Part shown: one piece after another, positions 32,628 to 42,698 of the stretch
Layout: each line of letters starts with the position of its first letter
Numbering within the stretch: the first letter of the stretch is position 1
Assembly: GCA_020073585.1 (NCBI GenBank)
Contig: JAIQEV010000012.1
Span: 1 to 64,000 of the forward strand
Length of the DNA: 64,000 nucleotides
Direction: 5' to 3'
From: Terriglobia bacterium
Lineage (GTDB): Bacteria; Acidobacteriota; Terriglobia; Acidiferrales; UBA7541
Notes under the pieces: model-generated
Told to the model about the DNA's origin: nothing
Databases searched by the model: none
Seen by the model: only the letters and a program-made list of their open reading frames with translations
Program-made: the position numbers and the translations under genes

Positions 32628-34049
32628 TCACGAAGGAGAAGCATTGCGGCGGGCGCCGAGGCGGTAGAGGAGGAGGCCGAAGAGGTTGGCGCCGAGGAGG
32701 ACGGCCACGGTCTTGGCGGTGTAGGCGGATTGGTTGGCCACCGGAATGATGGGGAAGGCGGAGAGGAGGACGAAGAGCAGAGTGAGGAGGAGGCCGGAAG
32801 CGGAGGCGAAACGGAGCCAGAGGGCGGGGCGGATGCCCGCGGATTTGGGAGCGAAGAGGGGGATGGCGAAGAGGGCGAGATAGGCGATGCCGTAGAAGGC
32901 GAAGCCCCAGATCTGAAGGAACTCGAAGGCTTCCTGCTCGCCGACGCCGAAGAGGACGGCGACGCTGGCGGCGAGAGTGATGGCGCCGAGAAGGAGGATG
33001 GAATTGACGGGGGTGCGGTGCTTGGCGTGGAGGCGGGTGAACCATGGGGGCAGGAGGTGGTCCCATCCGGCGACCATGGGGAGGCGGGCGTTGGCGGCGA
33101 AATTGAGGCTGAAGCTGGAAAGGTAGTTGGTGAGGAGCAGGAGGATGGCGGCGGGAACGATGAAGCGCGCGAAGCCGAGGCCCTGGAAAGCGCGGCGGAG
33201 GGCCTGGGGGATGGGGCCGATGACGTCGACGGCATCGGGGGAGACGAAAGCCAGGATGGCGCTGGTGCCGAAGATATAGAGCAGGGCGATGAGCGGGGCG
33301 GTGAGGAAAATGGCGCGGGTGAGGTGGCGGACGGGGTTGCGGGCTTCGCCGGCGAAGATGGCGGCGTATTCGAAGCCGCAGAGCGCGCCGAAGGTCATCT
33401 TGCTGAAGACGCTGAGGCTGAAAAGGGTGAGGGGCGGGGCGGCGAGGCGCAGGGGATGGTAGGCGGGGAGCGTGCCGCGCCAGAGGTGCAGGAAAGGGAG
33501 CAGGGCCAGCAGGGTGATGGTGAGGACGGTGAGGAGGCTGCCGGCGTTGGTGACCCATTTGCCGATGCGCAGGCCGAGGAGGGCGACGAACATGAGCGCG
33601 GCGATGATGGCGAGGGAAGCGGCGAGGACGAGCCATTTGCTGGCGGCGAGGGAGGCGGCGTCCGCGCCGAGGGCATAGGCGGCGTAGGTGACGGAGACGA
33701 GGCCGATGGAGGCGACGTAGAGGACGACGTAGAACCAGAGATTGCAGGCGACGAGGAAGCCGATGCAGTCGTTGAAGGCCAGGCGGGCCCATTCGTAGAG
33801 GCCGCCTTCGAGGGGCATGAGCTGATTGAGATGGGTGACGACCAGGGCCTGGGGAATGAAGAAGAGGGCGATGGCGAGAATCCAGAGGACGACGTGGGAG
33901 GGGCCGGCTTTGACGGCGGTGCCGAAGAAGTCCGGAATGACCACGAGGAGGATGGAGGCGAGGAGGAGGTCGGCGAAGCCGAGGTCCTTGCGGAGGACGG
34001 CGCTGCGGGATTGGACTTGAGCTTCGGCGGCGGCGAGTGGGGTGGGCAA
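32628..34049 (-). CDS. APC-family amino acid permease
   Basis: 473 aa membrane protein with about twelve hydrophobic helices, of the amino acid/polyamine/organocation superfamily. The first helix (FADLLLASILLVVIPDFFGTA), the LEGGLYEWARLAFN loop and FGALCGFEYAAIFAGEARNP are typical of the family. The exact start is unclear: a TTG at 34049 is the first reasonable codon, while the open frame running to 34313 only reads through the 24-bp tandem repeats and has no family similarity. The substrate is unknown. Confidence 0.75.
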   Translation of the reverse strand: MPTPLAAAEAQVQSRSAVLRKDLGFADLLLASILLVVIPDFFGTAVKAGPSHVVLWILAIALFFIPQALVVTHLNQLMPLEGGLYEWARLAFNDCIGFLVACNLWFYVVLYVASIGLVSVTYAAYALGADAASLAASKWLVLAASLAIIAALMFVALLGLRIGKWVTNAGSLLTVLTITLLALLPFLHLWRGTLPAYHPLRLAAPPLTLFSLSVFSKMTFGALCGFEYAAIFAGEARNPVRHLTRAIFLTAPLIALLYIFGTSAILAFVSPDAVDVIGPIPQALRRAFQGLGFARFIVPAAILLLLTNYLSSFSLNFAANARLPMVAGWDHLLPPWFTRLHAKHRTPVNSILLLGAITLAASVAVLFGVGEQEAFEFLQIWGFAFYGIAYLALFAIPLFAPKSAGIRPALWLRFASASGLLLTLLFVLLSAFPIIPVANQSAYTAKTVAVLLGANLFGLLLYRLGARRNASPS

Positions 34050-34213
34050 TGGTTTGGGCGCGTCGCTTCCGGAAAAAGCGGAGGTAGTTTGCGATGGGGA
34101 GCGGGGAGGGTCAATGGTTTTCTGGGGCGGGAGGAAGAGGGGAATTAACGCAGAGACACAGAGGGCGCAGAGAAGAGGGGAGGGGTGGCCGAGTGGGCGT
34201 GGCGGGGGCCGAA

Positions 34214-34285
34214 GTGTAACGGATGTCCTGACACAGGGTGTAACGCATGTTCTGACACACGGTGTAACGGATGTTCTGACACCCG
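34214..34285. repeat. Three 24-bp tandem repeats
   Basis: Three contiguous units at 34214-34237, 34238-34261 and 34262-34285, each of the form GTGTAACGgATGTtCTGACAC plus three bases, with a few substitutions. Each unit begins GTGT and ends near ACAC, so its ends are inverted. They sit between the CysO-like gene and the permease, in the permease's upstream region. Confidence 0.95.
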
Positions 34286-34319
34286 ACGGCGGGCCCCGCC
34301 GGTACAGGGGCAACGGTGG

Positions 34320-34595
34320 TTAGCCGCCGGCGATGGAGGGGACGAGCATAACGCGGTCGCCGTCTTTTACGGGGCAGGATTCGCCGCCGAGGAAGCGGAT
34401 GTCCTCTTCGTTGAGATAGACGTTGAGGAACTGACGAATCTGGCCTTTTTCATCGCGGATGTGGCGGGCGAGGGCGGGGTAGCGGGCGGTGAGCTGCTCG
34501 AGGACGCCGGCAACGGTCGCGGGGGTACATTCGACTTTGGCGGTGTCGCCGGTGAAGCGGCGGAAGGCGGTAGGGATTTCGATGGTGACGGACAT
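34320..34595 (-). CDS. CysO/MoaD-like ubiquitin-fold sulfur carrier
   Basis: 91 aa ubiquitin-fold protein ending in Gly-Gly, the form needed for C-terminal adenylation and thiocarboxylation. The pattern IPTAFRRFTG at the start, NVYLNEEDIRF in the middle and the DGD plus final AGG are closely like mycobacterial CysO. It is 21 bp after a threonine-synthase-like gene, so it probably serves as its sulfur donor. No E1-like activating enzyme or JAMM protease is in the window; the protein ends at the GG and needs no trimming. Confidence 0.85.
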   Translation of the reverse strand: MSVTIEIPTAFRRFTGDTAKVECTPATVAGVLEQLTARYPALARHIRDEKGQIRQFLNVYLNEEDIRFLGGESCPVKDGDRVMLVPSIAGG

Positions 34596-34616
34596 GGTCT
34601 CTTTCGTAAGCTCCTT

Positions 34617-35873
<1,257 letters not shown>

Positions 35874-35966
35874 CAGGCACTCCAGGAGCAACACCGGCGC
35901 GAAAAGCGGCGCGGGCGGCACGGTGAAATCACGTGAATAGAGTTCAGGGCAGCGCAGAGGGGGGAA

Positions 35967-36002
35967 ATGAAAAACCCTCCGTGCCAAAGAGTGCGCGGAG
36001 GG
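35967..36002 (-). terminator. Terminator/attenuator hairpin upstream of thrC
   Basis: On the minus strand a 7-bp stem (CCCTCCG / CGGAGGG, 14-nt loop; plus-strand arms 35975-35981 and 35996-36002) is followed by TTTTTCATT. It lies about 100 bp before the thrC ATG on the same strand, where it could act as a transcriptional attenuator in the leader. I see no T-box sequence. Confidence 0.5.
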
Positions 36003-36033
36003 CTCACAGAAAATCTTCTGGGAAACTCTACCA

Positions 36034-36064
<31 letters not shown>

Positions 36065-36347
36065 TGCCCTAAATCGCCACGTGTGGCTGATGTTGCAGCC
36101 GGGATAAGTTTGCCGAAGGGGCGGAAAGCTGTCAAGGGGAATAAGGCGGGGGAAAAGCAAAAGGTAACAGCGGAAGAAGGAGATTCAGAAAAAGGGACCG
36201 GGAACTAAGATTGGCTGACAACATAAATGGGGCAAGGCGCGTCAAAGGAAGAAGACGGAGGGAACGGCCTCCGAGGCACCCTGGCAAAAGGGCCAGTTTC
36301 TCCCTGCGCACGCGGAAGGCGCGCGGGGCGAGGGAGCGGGAGCACGG

Positions 36348-36356
36348 TGCTATAAT
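36348..36356 (+). promoter_or_regulatory. Extended -10 promoter for htrA
   Basis: TGCTATAAT: a perfect TATAAT (36351-36356) with an upstream TGn, 30 bp before the ATG at 36387. The -35 region is G-rich and non-consensus, which is normal for an extended -10. A GAGGAG site lies between. Confidence 0.6.
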
Positions 36357-36386
36357 TTTGATGCAGGATCAAGAGGAGCTCGCGAC

Positions 36387-37958
36387 ATGGGTTACCAGGT
36401 GCAGGAATTGATGAATTGGGCGCGGCGGAGGAAGCCGCTGGCGGCGTTTTTTCTGAGCGTGACGCTGGCGATCGGGATCGTGATCGGGACGCTGGTGTCG
36501 GGGCACGTTTCGGCGATGCGCGGCTTGGGACTGATGAGCGCGGCGCCGCTGGCGGTGCCGGACCCGGTGCAGATGTCCAATTCCTTTTCCGGGATCGTGA
36601 ACAAGGTCGAGCCCGCGGTGGTGAATATCTCGACGACCCAGGTGCTGGAGCACCGGCGCGGGCAGGGGCAGCGCCGCAAGCCGGCGCCGGACGGGCAGCA
36701 AGATCCGTTCCAGGACTTTTTCGACCGCTACTTCGACGGGCACCCGGACGGGCCGCCGGCGGCGGAGCGCAGCCTGGGCTCCGGGGTGATCGTGGACAAG
36801 CGCGGGTTTATCCTGACGAACAATCACGTGATCGAGCAGGCCACCAAGATCCAGGTGCAACTCAACGGGGAGACGACGAAATACACGGCCAAGGTGATCG
36901 GCACGGATGAAGAGACGGACCTGGCGGTGATCAAGATCGAGGCGGGCAAGGAATTGCCGGTGGCGCAACTGGGCAACTCCGAGGGAGTGCAGGTGGGCGA
37001 CTGGGTGCTGGCGATCGGCAGCCCGTTCGGGCTGCAGGCGACGGTGACCGCGGGCATCATCAGCGCGAAGGATCGCGCGGGAGTGGGGCGGCAGTTCCAG
37101 CGCTTCCTGCAGACGGATGCGGCGATCAATCCGGGAAACTCGGGCGGGCCGCTGGTGGACCTGGCGGGGCAGATCATCGGGATCAACACGGCGATCATGA
37201 CGGGGAGCCGGGGATATGAGGGAGTGGGGTTCGCGCTGCCGTCGAATACGGCGCGGACGGTGTACAACCAGATCGTGGCGCAGGGCCGGGTGACGCGCGG
37301 GTCCATCGGGGTGAGCTTCCAGGAGGATCTGGGAACGAACGCGATTACGCTGAAGGAACTGGGAGCGCCGTACGGCGTGGTGATCATGGGTGTGGAGCCG
37401 GGAAGTCCCGCGGAGAAGGCGGGGCTGAAGGGCGGCGACGTGATTACCGGGATTGACGGGAAAGCGGTGAAGAATGGGAACGAGCTGGTGAACCCCATCG
37501 CGCTGGCGACGATCGGGAGCAAGGTCAAGGTGACCTTCGTCCGCGACCGCGCACAGAAGGAGACCAGCGTGGTGGTCGAAGACCGCACGAAGGTCTTCCC
37601 GGATCGCGCGGGACGCGCCGGGGAGCAGCCCGGAGAGAGCGTTCCGGCGGAGTTCGGGTTGCGGGTGGAGGAGTTCACGCCGGCGCGGGCGGGCCGCGCG
37701 GGGATCGAGTTCACCAAGGGCGTGCTGGTGACCAGCGTGGAGCCGGCGAGCTTCGGGGAGGACCTGCTGTTCGTCCCCGGGGACCTGATCACGGAGATCA
37801 ACCACGAGGCGGTGAGCAGCGTGGGGGATTACCGCAAGGTGGTGGGGAAGCTGAAGCCCGGGCAGAGCGTGGTGTTCAAGGTGCTGCGGCGGCAGGATGC
37901 CGACCGGATGCTGACGGTGTTTCTGTCGGGCGTGGTTCCGGCGGAGAATCAGCAATAA
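36387..37958 (+). CDS. degP: HtrA/DegP-family serine protease with two PDZ domains
   Basis: 523 aa envelope quality-control protease. A hydrophobic N-terminal segment (about 19-38) is a membrane anchor or uncleaved signal. The trypsin-like domain has His147 (TNNHVIEQ), Asp178 (ETDLAVIK) and Ser252 (NPGNSGGPL). PDZ1 lies at about 300-395 and PDZ2 at about 420-515. It has its own promoter; a peptidoglycan-binding-domain gene follows 35 bp later. Confidence 0.96.
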   Translation: MGYQVQELMNWARRRKPLAAFFLSVTLAIGIVIGTLVSGHVSAMRGLGLMSAAPLAVPDPVQMSNSFSGIVNKVEPAVVNISTTQVLEHRRGQGQRRKPAPDGQQDPFQDFFDRYFDGHPDGPPAAERSLGSGVIVDKRGFILTNNHVIEQATKIQVQLNGETTKYTAKVIGTDEETDLAVIKIEAGKELPVAQLGNSEGVQVGDWVLAIGSPFGLQATVTAGIISAKDRAGVGRQFQRFLQTDAAINPGNSGGPLVDLAGQIIGINTAIMTGSRGYEGVGFALPSNTARTVYNQIVAQGRVTRGSIGVSFQEDLGTNAITLKELGAPYGVVIMGVEPGSPAEKAGLKGGDVITGIDGKAVKNGNELVNPIALATIGSKVKVTFVRDRAQKETSVVVEDRTKVFPDRAGRAGEQPGESVPAEFGLRVEEFTPARAGRAGIEFTKGVLVTSVEPASFGEDLLFVPGDLITEINHEAVSSVGDYRKVVGKLKPGQSVVFKVLRRQDADRMLTVFLSGVVPAENQQ

Positions 37959-37993
37959 GCGGGCGGCAATAACCGGAGCGAGGAAAAAAGCGC

Positions 37994-38458
37994 ATGCTGA
38001 GCAGAACCAAAAGACGAGTGATGCTGGCGCTGCTGGCGGCGGCCGTGATATTGGCTCCGGCCGCGGAGGGCGCTACGGCGCCGAGGGCGCGGAAGACGGG
38101 CGCGTCCGCGAGGGGCGTCAAGGCCGCGGCGGGGAAGGCCAAGAGCGGCAAGCGGCATGGCAGGCGCGAGCGCGGGCAGAAAGCGCCGGCGCCGGAGCGG
38201 ATCCGGGAGATCCAGGAGGCGCTGGCGAAAGACGGGTCGTACAGCGGGACGCCGAATGGGAAATGGGATGCGGCGACGAGTGAAGCGATGCGGCGGTTCC
38301 AGGCGGCGCATGGATTGACCCCCACGGGCAAGCTGGAGGCGCGCAGCCTGCAGAAGCTGGGACTGGGGTCGGAAGTGGCCGGAGTGGCGGCGCCCATGCC
38401 GCCGGCGCCGGGGGTGGCCGCCTCTGCGAGCGCGCTGCCGGAAGGAAACAACCCGTAG
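37994..38458 (+). CDS. Peptidoglycan-binding domain protein
   Basis: 154 aa. A signal peptide (about 1-26) leads into a basic Lys/Arg/Ala/Gly-rich linker to about residue 68 and then a PG_binding_1 domain (IREIQEALAKDGSYSGTPNG, EAMRRFQAAHGLTPTG) at about 70-120; the tail is Ala/Pro-rich. It should bind the cell wall with no enzymatic domain of its own. It follows degP on the same strand. Confidence 0.85.
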   Translation: MLSRTKRRVMLALLAAAVILAPAAEGATAPRARKTGASARGVKAAAGKAKSGKRHGRRERGQKAPAPERIREIQEALAKDGSYSGTPNGKWDAATSEAMRRFQAAHGLTPTGKLEARSLQKLGLGSEVAGVAAPMPPAPGVAASASALPEGNNP

Positions 38459-38513
38459 CGCTGGCGGTGCGCAACGGCGCGCGTCAAGGATTTTGAGACC
38501 AGTGGTCTCCGTA

Positions 38514-38580
38514 AGCTGCTTTTGCAGGGGCGGATTGCAGTCCGCCATCTTCCTTTTTCGCGATTGCGCGAATCGCGACC
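38514..38580. other. Cluster of short inverted repeats before the TonB receptor
   Basis: Between the peptidoglycan-binding gene and the receptor three small hairpins stand close together: GAGACC-AGT-GGTCTC (about 38494-38508), GGCGGA-TTGCAG-TCCGCC (about 38530-38547) and CGCGAT-TGCGCGA-ATCGCG (about 38560-38578). The second is followed by CTTCCTTTTT and could be a plus-strand terminator. Confidence 0.45.
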
Positions 38581-38620
38581 TCTCTGCCAACATACCTGCG
38601 TCTTTTTCCGAGGCCAACGA

Positions 38621-40894
38621 ATGGACCGGTTCCACGGCGGAATTCCAGCAGCATTCGTCTCGGCGATTCTGGCGTTGCTGCTGCTGATGAGCGCCCGCCA
38701 GGCTTTGGCAGACGGCGCCAGCATCATCTGCCGCGTGACGGATCCGCGAGGCCACCCGGTGCCAAGCGCCAAAGCCGAACTTGTCACCACGGACGGCAAG
38801 ATCATCCAGCAAAAGAGCGCCGAAAACGACGGCCAGTTCCTGTTCCTGGATGTCCCTCCGGGTGAGTATCAACTGAGGATTGGAGCAGCCGGCTTCGCGT
38901 CCGTGAACAAGCGGCTTTTCGTGCGCGCGGGCCTGCCCATAACCCTGGAAGTCCAATTCCAACTGGCCACCAGAGAGGAGGAGGTCACCGTCACCGCGGA
39001 CCTGAAAGAAACAAATGTCCTCGCACCCGATCCCGCGCAAAGAGTGTTCCTCAGAGAAGAAACCCTCGACGCGAATCCCGGGCGGCCCGGCGCGCCGGTC
39101 TCCATCCCCGGCTTGCCAGTCGAAACGGCGTCCGGGGGCATCAAGGCTCCGCAGTATTTCGCGCCCGGGGTGGCAGGCGACCACGGGGAACCCATCGCCC
39201 AATATATTCGCGTCGGAAGCTATCTGCTCTCCAACAACTTATCCGCCAACGCACACGGAAACGGCTATGCCGATCCGAACAGTCTCGTGCCGCAGGTCAT
39301 CGAGAGCGTGCAGGTGGACGGGGGCGCTTTCAATGTGCGCGAGGGCAACCATTCCGTGAATCTTTCCGCGGCCTACGGACTACGCCCGCAACTCGCGCCA
39401 TTCGCCACTCTTACCGGCGACTACCGGGACGTGGATCTTGCCGCGGGCTGGAATCCGGGAGGACCGGGCGCCCGTACATGGATTGCGGTGCAGGCATCCT
39501 ATGGCAATGGTTTTCTGGATCGGCTGGAGCATCGCCAGCAATATAAGTTCAACGGCTATCGCGTCTTTGCGCTTGGCAAACACGAACTGGCGCTTCTGGG
39601 CATCGGATATTACGGACGTTCGAATCTTCCGGGACTTGTTCCGATCGATGCGCCGAATTTGCGCGACACCATCGATCCGCGCCAGAAGGAGCAGACGCAT
39701 ACGGCTCTCGCCGCCCTGAATGACGATTGGCAACCAACCAGCAAGCAGCAGATTTCGCTGGCCGGTTTCTTCCGCACGTATAACCTGGCGCTGGATTCCA
39801 ATTTCGGCGACGGCCTCATCCGGCAGAGCGAATTTCGGACGGTGACGGGCGGCCACGGCGCGTACAACAATCAGGCGAGTGAATATTTCTCGCTACTGGC
39901 GGGAATCGATTACCAGCGGGACGCTCCGCGGCGCCTCGATTTGGATCGCTACACTTCCACGAATCCCAGCCTCTATGGTCCCTTCCAGCGGGTGACCGCG
40001 AATGACGTTACCCTCGGCGACGTAGCGCCCTATATCGCTTTCGAAGGTCCGCTGACGCACCGTTTTCGCTACTACCTGGGATTCCGCCGGGATGAAATCA
40101 AATTCAGCAACACGGATTTGCTGGTGCCCGCGCATTCGTTTGCGAAATGGACGGGCGTCAATTCTCCCAAGGCAACTCTGTCATTCGTGCCGAAAGAACA
40201 GTCACGATTGCCGGCTGTTTCCGCAAGTGCGGGCGAAGCATTCTTCACCAACGATCCCAGAATAGGCGCGGGCAACAGCGCGGGCACGCTGGCGAGCCGC
40301 GCCCATTCCTACCAGATGGTGATAAGCAAAACGCTGGCCGGAACGGAGTTGCGACTCACGCTAGGCCATCTCACGACGGAAGCGTCGCTCGCAAAGATCG
40401 ACCCCGACACAGGCTTGCAATTCGACAAAGGACCCGGCCGCGTGCGCTTCCTGACCCTGGCCGCGAGGCGCCAATTCCATTTCGGAATGCTGCAGGCTTC
40501 TTTCTCCAAAGCGGACGCCCGCGATTTGTCCACCGGGCAAGCCACGCCGGAAGCGCCGCGCTGCATCGCGCACGGGCTTGGCACCCTGGACCATCTTCCG
40601 CTGCACCTAAGGGCGCGCGGCGAGTTCGAATATGTGGGAGCCAAGCCACTCGGGGATGGATTTGCAGGTGTGCCCGTCAAGGAGTTCCGCGCCGCAATTC
40701 TGCGCTCGTTCCAGAAGGGGCGCATGGACGTTTCCATGAATGTGCTGGTTGCGAGGGGCTATACCGGGCAAACAACGGAAACGCTCGCGCTGCCGGGTGA
40801 ATCCACCCCGGTGGAGAGGGTTGTGGGCGTGCGACTGCCGTCGTATGTGAGTCTCTCGTACACCTATCGCTTTGGGACGCCGCCCACCCGTTAG
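38621..40894 (+). CDS. TonB-dependent receptor with N-terminal carboxypeptidase-regulatory-like domain
   Basis: 757 aa. The signal peptide is at about 1-30. A carboxypeptidase-regulatory-like beta domain (RVTDPRGHPVPSAKAELVT ... GEYQLRIGAAGF) occupies about 35-115, then a plug-like region and a beta-barrel ending in the aromatic-terminated YTYRFG strand. Such Acidobacteria/Bacteroidota receptors take up glycans, peptides or metal complexes. The length is short for this architecture. The plug is divergent: the usual plug motifs are weak. The ATG at 38621 is chosen because it gives a proper signal peptide. No partner gene is adjacent. Confidence 0.8.
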   Translation: MDRFHGGIPAAFVSAILALLLLMSARQALADGASIICRVTDPRGHPVPSAKAELVTTDGKIIQQKSAENDGQFLFLDVPPGEYQLRIGAAGFASVNKRLFVRAGLPITLEVQFQLATREEEVTVTADLKETNVLAPDPAQRVFLREETLDANPGRPGAPVSIPGLPVETASGGIKAPQYFAPGVAGDHGEPIAQYIRVGSYLLSNNLSANAHGNGYADPNSLVPQVIESVQVDGGAFNVREGNHSVNLSAAYGLRPQLAPFATLTGDYRDVDLAAGWNPGGPGARTWIAVQASYGNGFLDRLEHRQQYKFNGYRVFALGKHELALLGIGYYGRSNLPGLVPIDAPNLRDTIDPRQKEQTHTALAALNDDWQPTSKQQISLAGFFRTYNLALDSNFGDGLIRQSEFRTVTGGHGAYNNQASEYFSLLAGIDYQRDAPRRLDLDRYTSTNPSLYGPFQRVTANDVTLGDVAPYIAFEGPLTHRFRYYLGFRRDEIKFSNTDLLVPAHSFAKWTGVNSPKATLSFVPKEQSRLPAVSASAGEAFFTNDPRIGAGNSAGTLASRAHSYQMVISKTLAGTELRLTLGHLTTEASLAKIDPDTGLQFDKGPGRVRFLTLAARRQFHFGMLQASFSKADARDLSTGQATPEAPRCIAHGLGTLDHLPLHLRARGEFEYVGAKPLGDGFAGVPVKEFRAAILRSFQKGRMDVSMNVLVARGYTGQTTETLALPGESTPVERVVGVRLPSYVSLSYTYRFGTPPTR

Positions 40895-41122
40895 GCGCTG
40901 AAGGCGCTTTGTCCGCGGGGCTATTTCATAGAGAGTAGCGGTAAGTGGTAAGTATAGTGGTGTTATCCGCACACGCAGATCGTTTGGGCATTTCGAAGGC
41001 GGCATAATCCTGCAAAATTGCGATACGAAGCGGTTGCCTGAACCGTGGTGTATTCACAGGTTTGCGCTGCAGAGAGCGCGATGGCGGCTGGCCACCGAAC
41101 GCAGAGCGAAGGAGCCGGTGCG

Positions 41123-41575
41123 ATGAGGAAGATTGCGGCTTGTATTCTGTTTCTGGGCGCAGGATTGCTGGTTTCCGGCGTGGTGCGAGCGCAGACGGAT
41201 CCTCAGGAGAGCCGGATCATGGCGCTGGAGAATGCCTGGAGCCAGGCGGAGTCCCGCGGGGATACGAAGGCCATCGAGCAACTGCTGTCGTTGAAATTCG
41301 TGTATGTGGACGAGAGCGGGAATCTGCTGGACCGGGGCGGGTATCTGGCGACGTTGAAAGGGACGTCGTTTGCGCCCGTGCAGACGGGGAACCGGGAGAT
41401 GATCGTGCACATGTACGGGAGCATCGCGATTGTCGCGGGGGTGTACCACGAGCGGGGAACAAAGAACGGCAAAGCGTATGAGCTTTCGGGGCGATTCACG
41501 GATACCTGGGTGAATCAGAACGGGATCTGGCAATGCGTGGCCAGCGCGCTGACGCCGCGGAAGAACAATAGATAA
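41123..41575 (+). CDS. Exported NTF2-like (DUF4440) protein
   Basis: 150 aa. A clean signal peptide ending VVRAQ is followed by an NTF2-fold DUF4440-type domain (ALENAWSQAESRGDTKAIEQLL; GRFTDTWVNQNGIWQCVAS). The fold binds small molecules; no catalytic role is evident. AAGGAG lies 9 nt before the ATG at 41123; longer starts at 41045 and 41081 lack a signal peptide. Confidence 0.8.
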   Translation: MRKIAACILFLGAGLLVSGVVRAQTDPQESRIMALENAWSQAESRGDTKAIEQLLSLKFVYVDESGNLLDRGGYLATLKGTSFAPVQTGNREMIVHMYGSIAIVAGVYHERGTKNGKAYELSGRFTDTWVNQNGIWQCVASALTPRKNNR

Positions 41576-41624
41576 GACGCCGGCTGGCCGGGTTAGAGCG
41601 CATTTCATAAATACAAAAACCAAA

Positions 41625-41651
41625 GAGAGATTCCTCGCTTCGCTCGGAATG
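41625..41651 (-). repeat. Dispersed 27-bp intergenic repeat, copy 3
   Basis: Exact reverse complement of the copy at 20011-20037. It lies 49 bp after the NTF2-like gene and 41 bp before the 3' end of the coiled-coil gene, in a gap between convergent genes. Confidence 0.85.
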
Positions 41652-41692
41652 ACAGTGTTTGGCTGGTCGTCCGGGTAACTTGGAGATAGCGT

Positions 41693-42487
41693 TTACTCGG
41701 GGCGGGCCCATCCGGGGAGGCCGCCGGAACGGCGCAGATCGTCCTCCATGTCGGAGAGGTCCTGCTGCAAACCTAAAATTTCCTTCTTTTTCTGCTCGAT
41801 CAGGGCGGCGCGTTCATTGATTTCCTTGCGGGTGTATTGCTCGCGAAGGGCCTTATTGGGATCGTCGTAATGCTGTTTCTGGAGGCGGTTCCATTCGCGC
41901 TGCAGGACGTCGAGTTCCTTTTCGGCGGTGCGGAGTCTGGCGTAGGCTTGCGCGAAGCGGGCGCGCCAGTATTTTTCGGGATTTTGCTGCTGGGCTTGGC
42001 GCTGCTCGGCAGCGGCTTTCTCGCGTGCTTCGGGCGTTTCCGCGGGGCCGGAAGGGGCCGCGGACGGGGCGCTTTCCAATTCGCGGAGCGCGGCGCGGAT
42101 CTCTCCAGAGGAAACGCCGTGGCGGCGCGCTTGTTCCTCGAGATCATCCAACTGGCGCTGGATTTTGACTTTGCGGGCTTCCAGAAGTTCGAGGGTGGCT
42201 TCGGGAGTGATTCCGACATTCTCGGTTTCGAGGGCGACACCGGCGCCGGTCCCTTTTGCAGTCTTTCGGGATTCACGAGCGGAGCGAAGCTGGCTTTCGA
42301 GATCCACGAGGCTGAGAGCGAGGGGAAGTTCCTGCTGCGCATACCAGTGCGGGTCCTGTTCCTTGGGCCCGGGGGGCCGGGGCTCTTGCGCGGATGGGGC
42401 CGGCTGGTCTTGCGGAAACGGCGCGAGCCGCAGCGGAGAGTGCGGGAACAGGACGATGGCTACGAGCAGGGCATGGATGAGCATCAC
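41693..42487 (-). CDS. Secreted coiled-coil protein, paralogue of the gene at 13-609
   Basis: 264 aa. An N-terminal hydrophobic signal (about 1-24) is followed by a Pro-rich stretch, a first coiled region (about 60-130), an Ala/Pro linker, then the conserved KYWRARF...GWARPE block of about 90 residues shared with the other paralogue, rich in EKELDVLQRE and RKEINER heptads. The conserved block is the functional core by inference. It is an envelope or periplasmic structural protein of unknown role. It is convergent with the NTF2-like gene. Confidence 0.8.
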   Translation of the reverse strand: MMLIHALLVAIVLFPHSPLRLAPFPQDQPAPSAQEPRPPGPKEQDPHWYAQQELPLALSLVDLESQLRSARESRKTAKGTGAGVALETENVGITPEATLELLEARKVKIQRQLDDLEEQARRHGVSSGEIRAALRELESAPSAAPSGPAETPEAREKAAAEQRQAQQQNPEKYWRARFAQAYARLRTAEKELDVLQREWNRLQKQHYDDPNKALREQYTRKEINERAALIEQKKKEILGLQQDLSDMEDDLRRSGGLPGWARPE

Positions 42488-42579
42488 GCCCTCCTTGTCA
42501 TGCGCGACCGCGAAGCGGCCGAGCTATTACGAGACGAGTGTATACGGAAATAGGGCGGGGCGTCATGAGGAATGAAGGA

Positions 42580-42626
42580 GGGATAAAGAAAAGCAGGCGT
42601 GCGAACTTTGTGGTTCGCACGCCTGC
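42580..42626 (-). terminator. Rho-independent terminator of rhlE
   Basis: Perfect 14-bp stem (GCAGGCGTGCGAAC / GTTCGCACGCCTGC, 6-nt loop) at 42593-42626, followed on the minus strand by TTTTCTTTAT. It is 73 bp after the rhlE stop and is the clearest intrinsic terminator in the window. Confidence 0.9.
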
Positions 42627-42698
42627 GGTGTAGGAGCTGCTCGGCTTGCGCTTAGCGCCGGAAAAGTGCGGCGGAGAGCGCAAGGAAGACGGGTAAGG

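Noticed and set aside
34214-34285. CRISPR array
   Set aside because: The three 24-bp units are contiguous with no spacers, and no cas genes are present.
34050-34313. N-terminal extension of the APC permease through the tandem repeats
   Set aside because: The added 88 residues are repetitive (VRTSVTPC-type) and unlike any permease.
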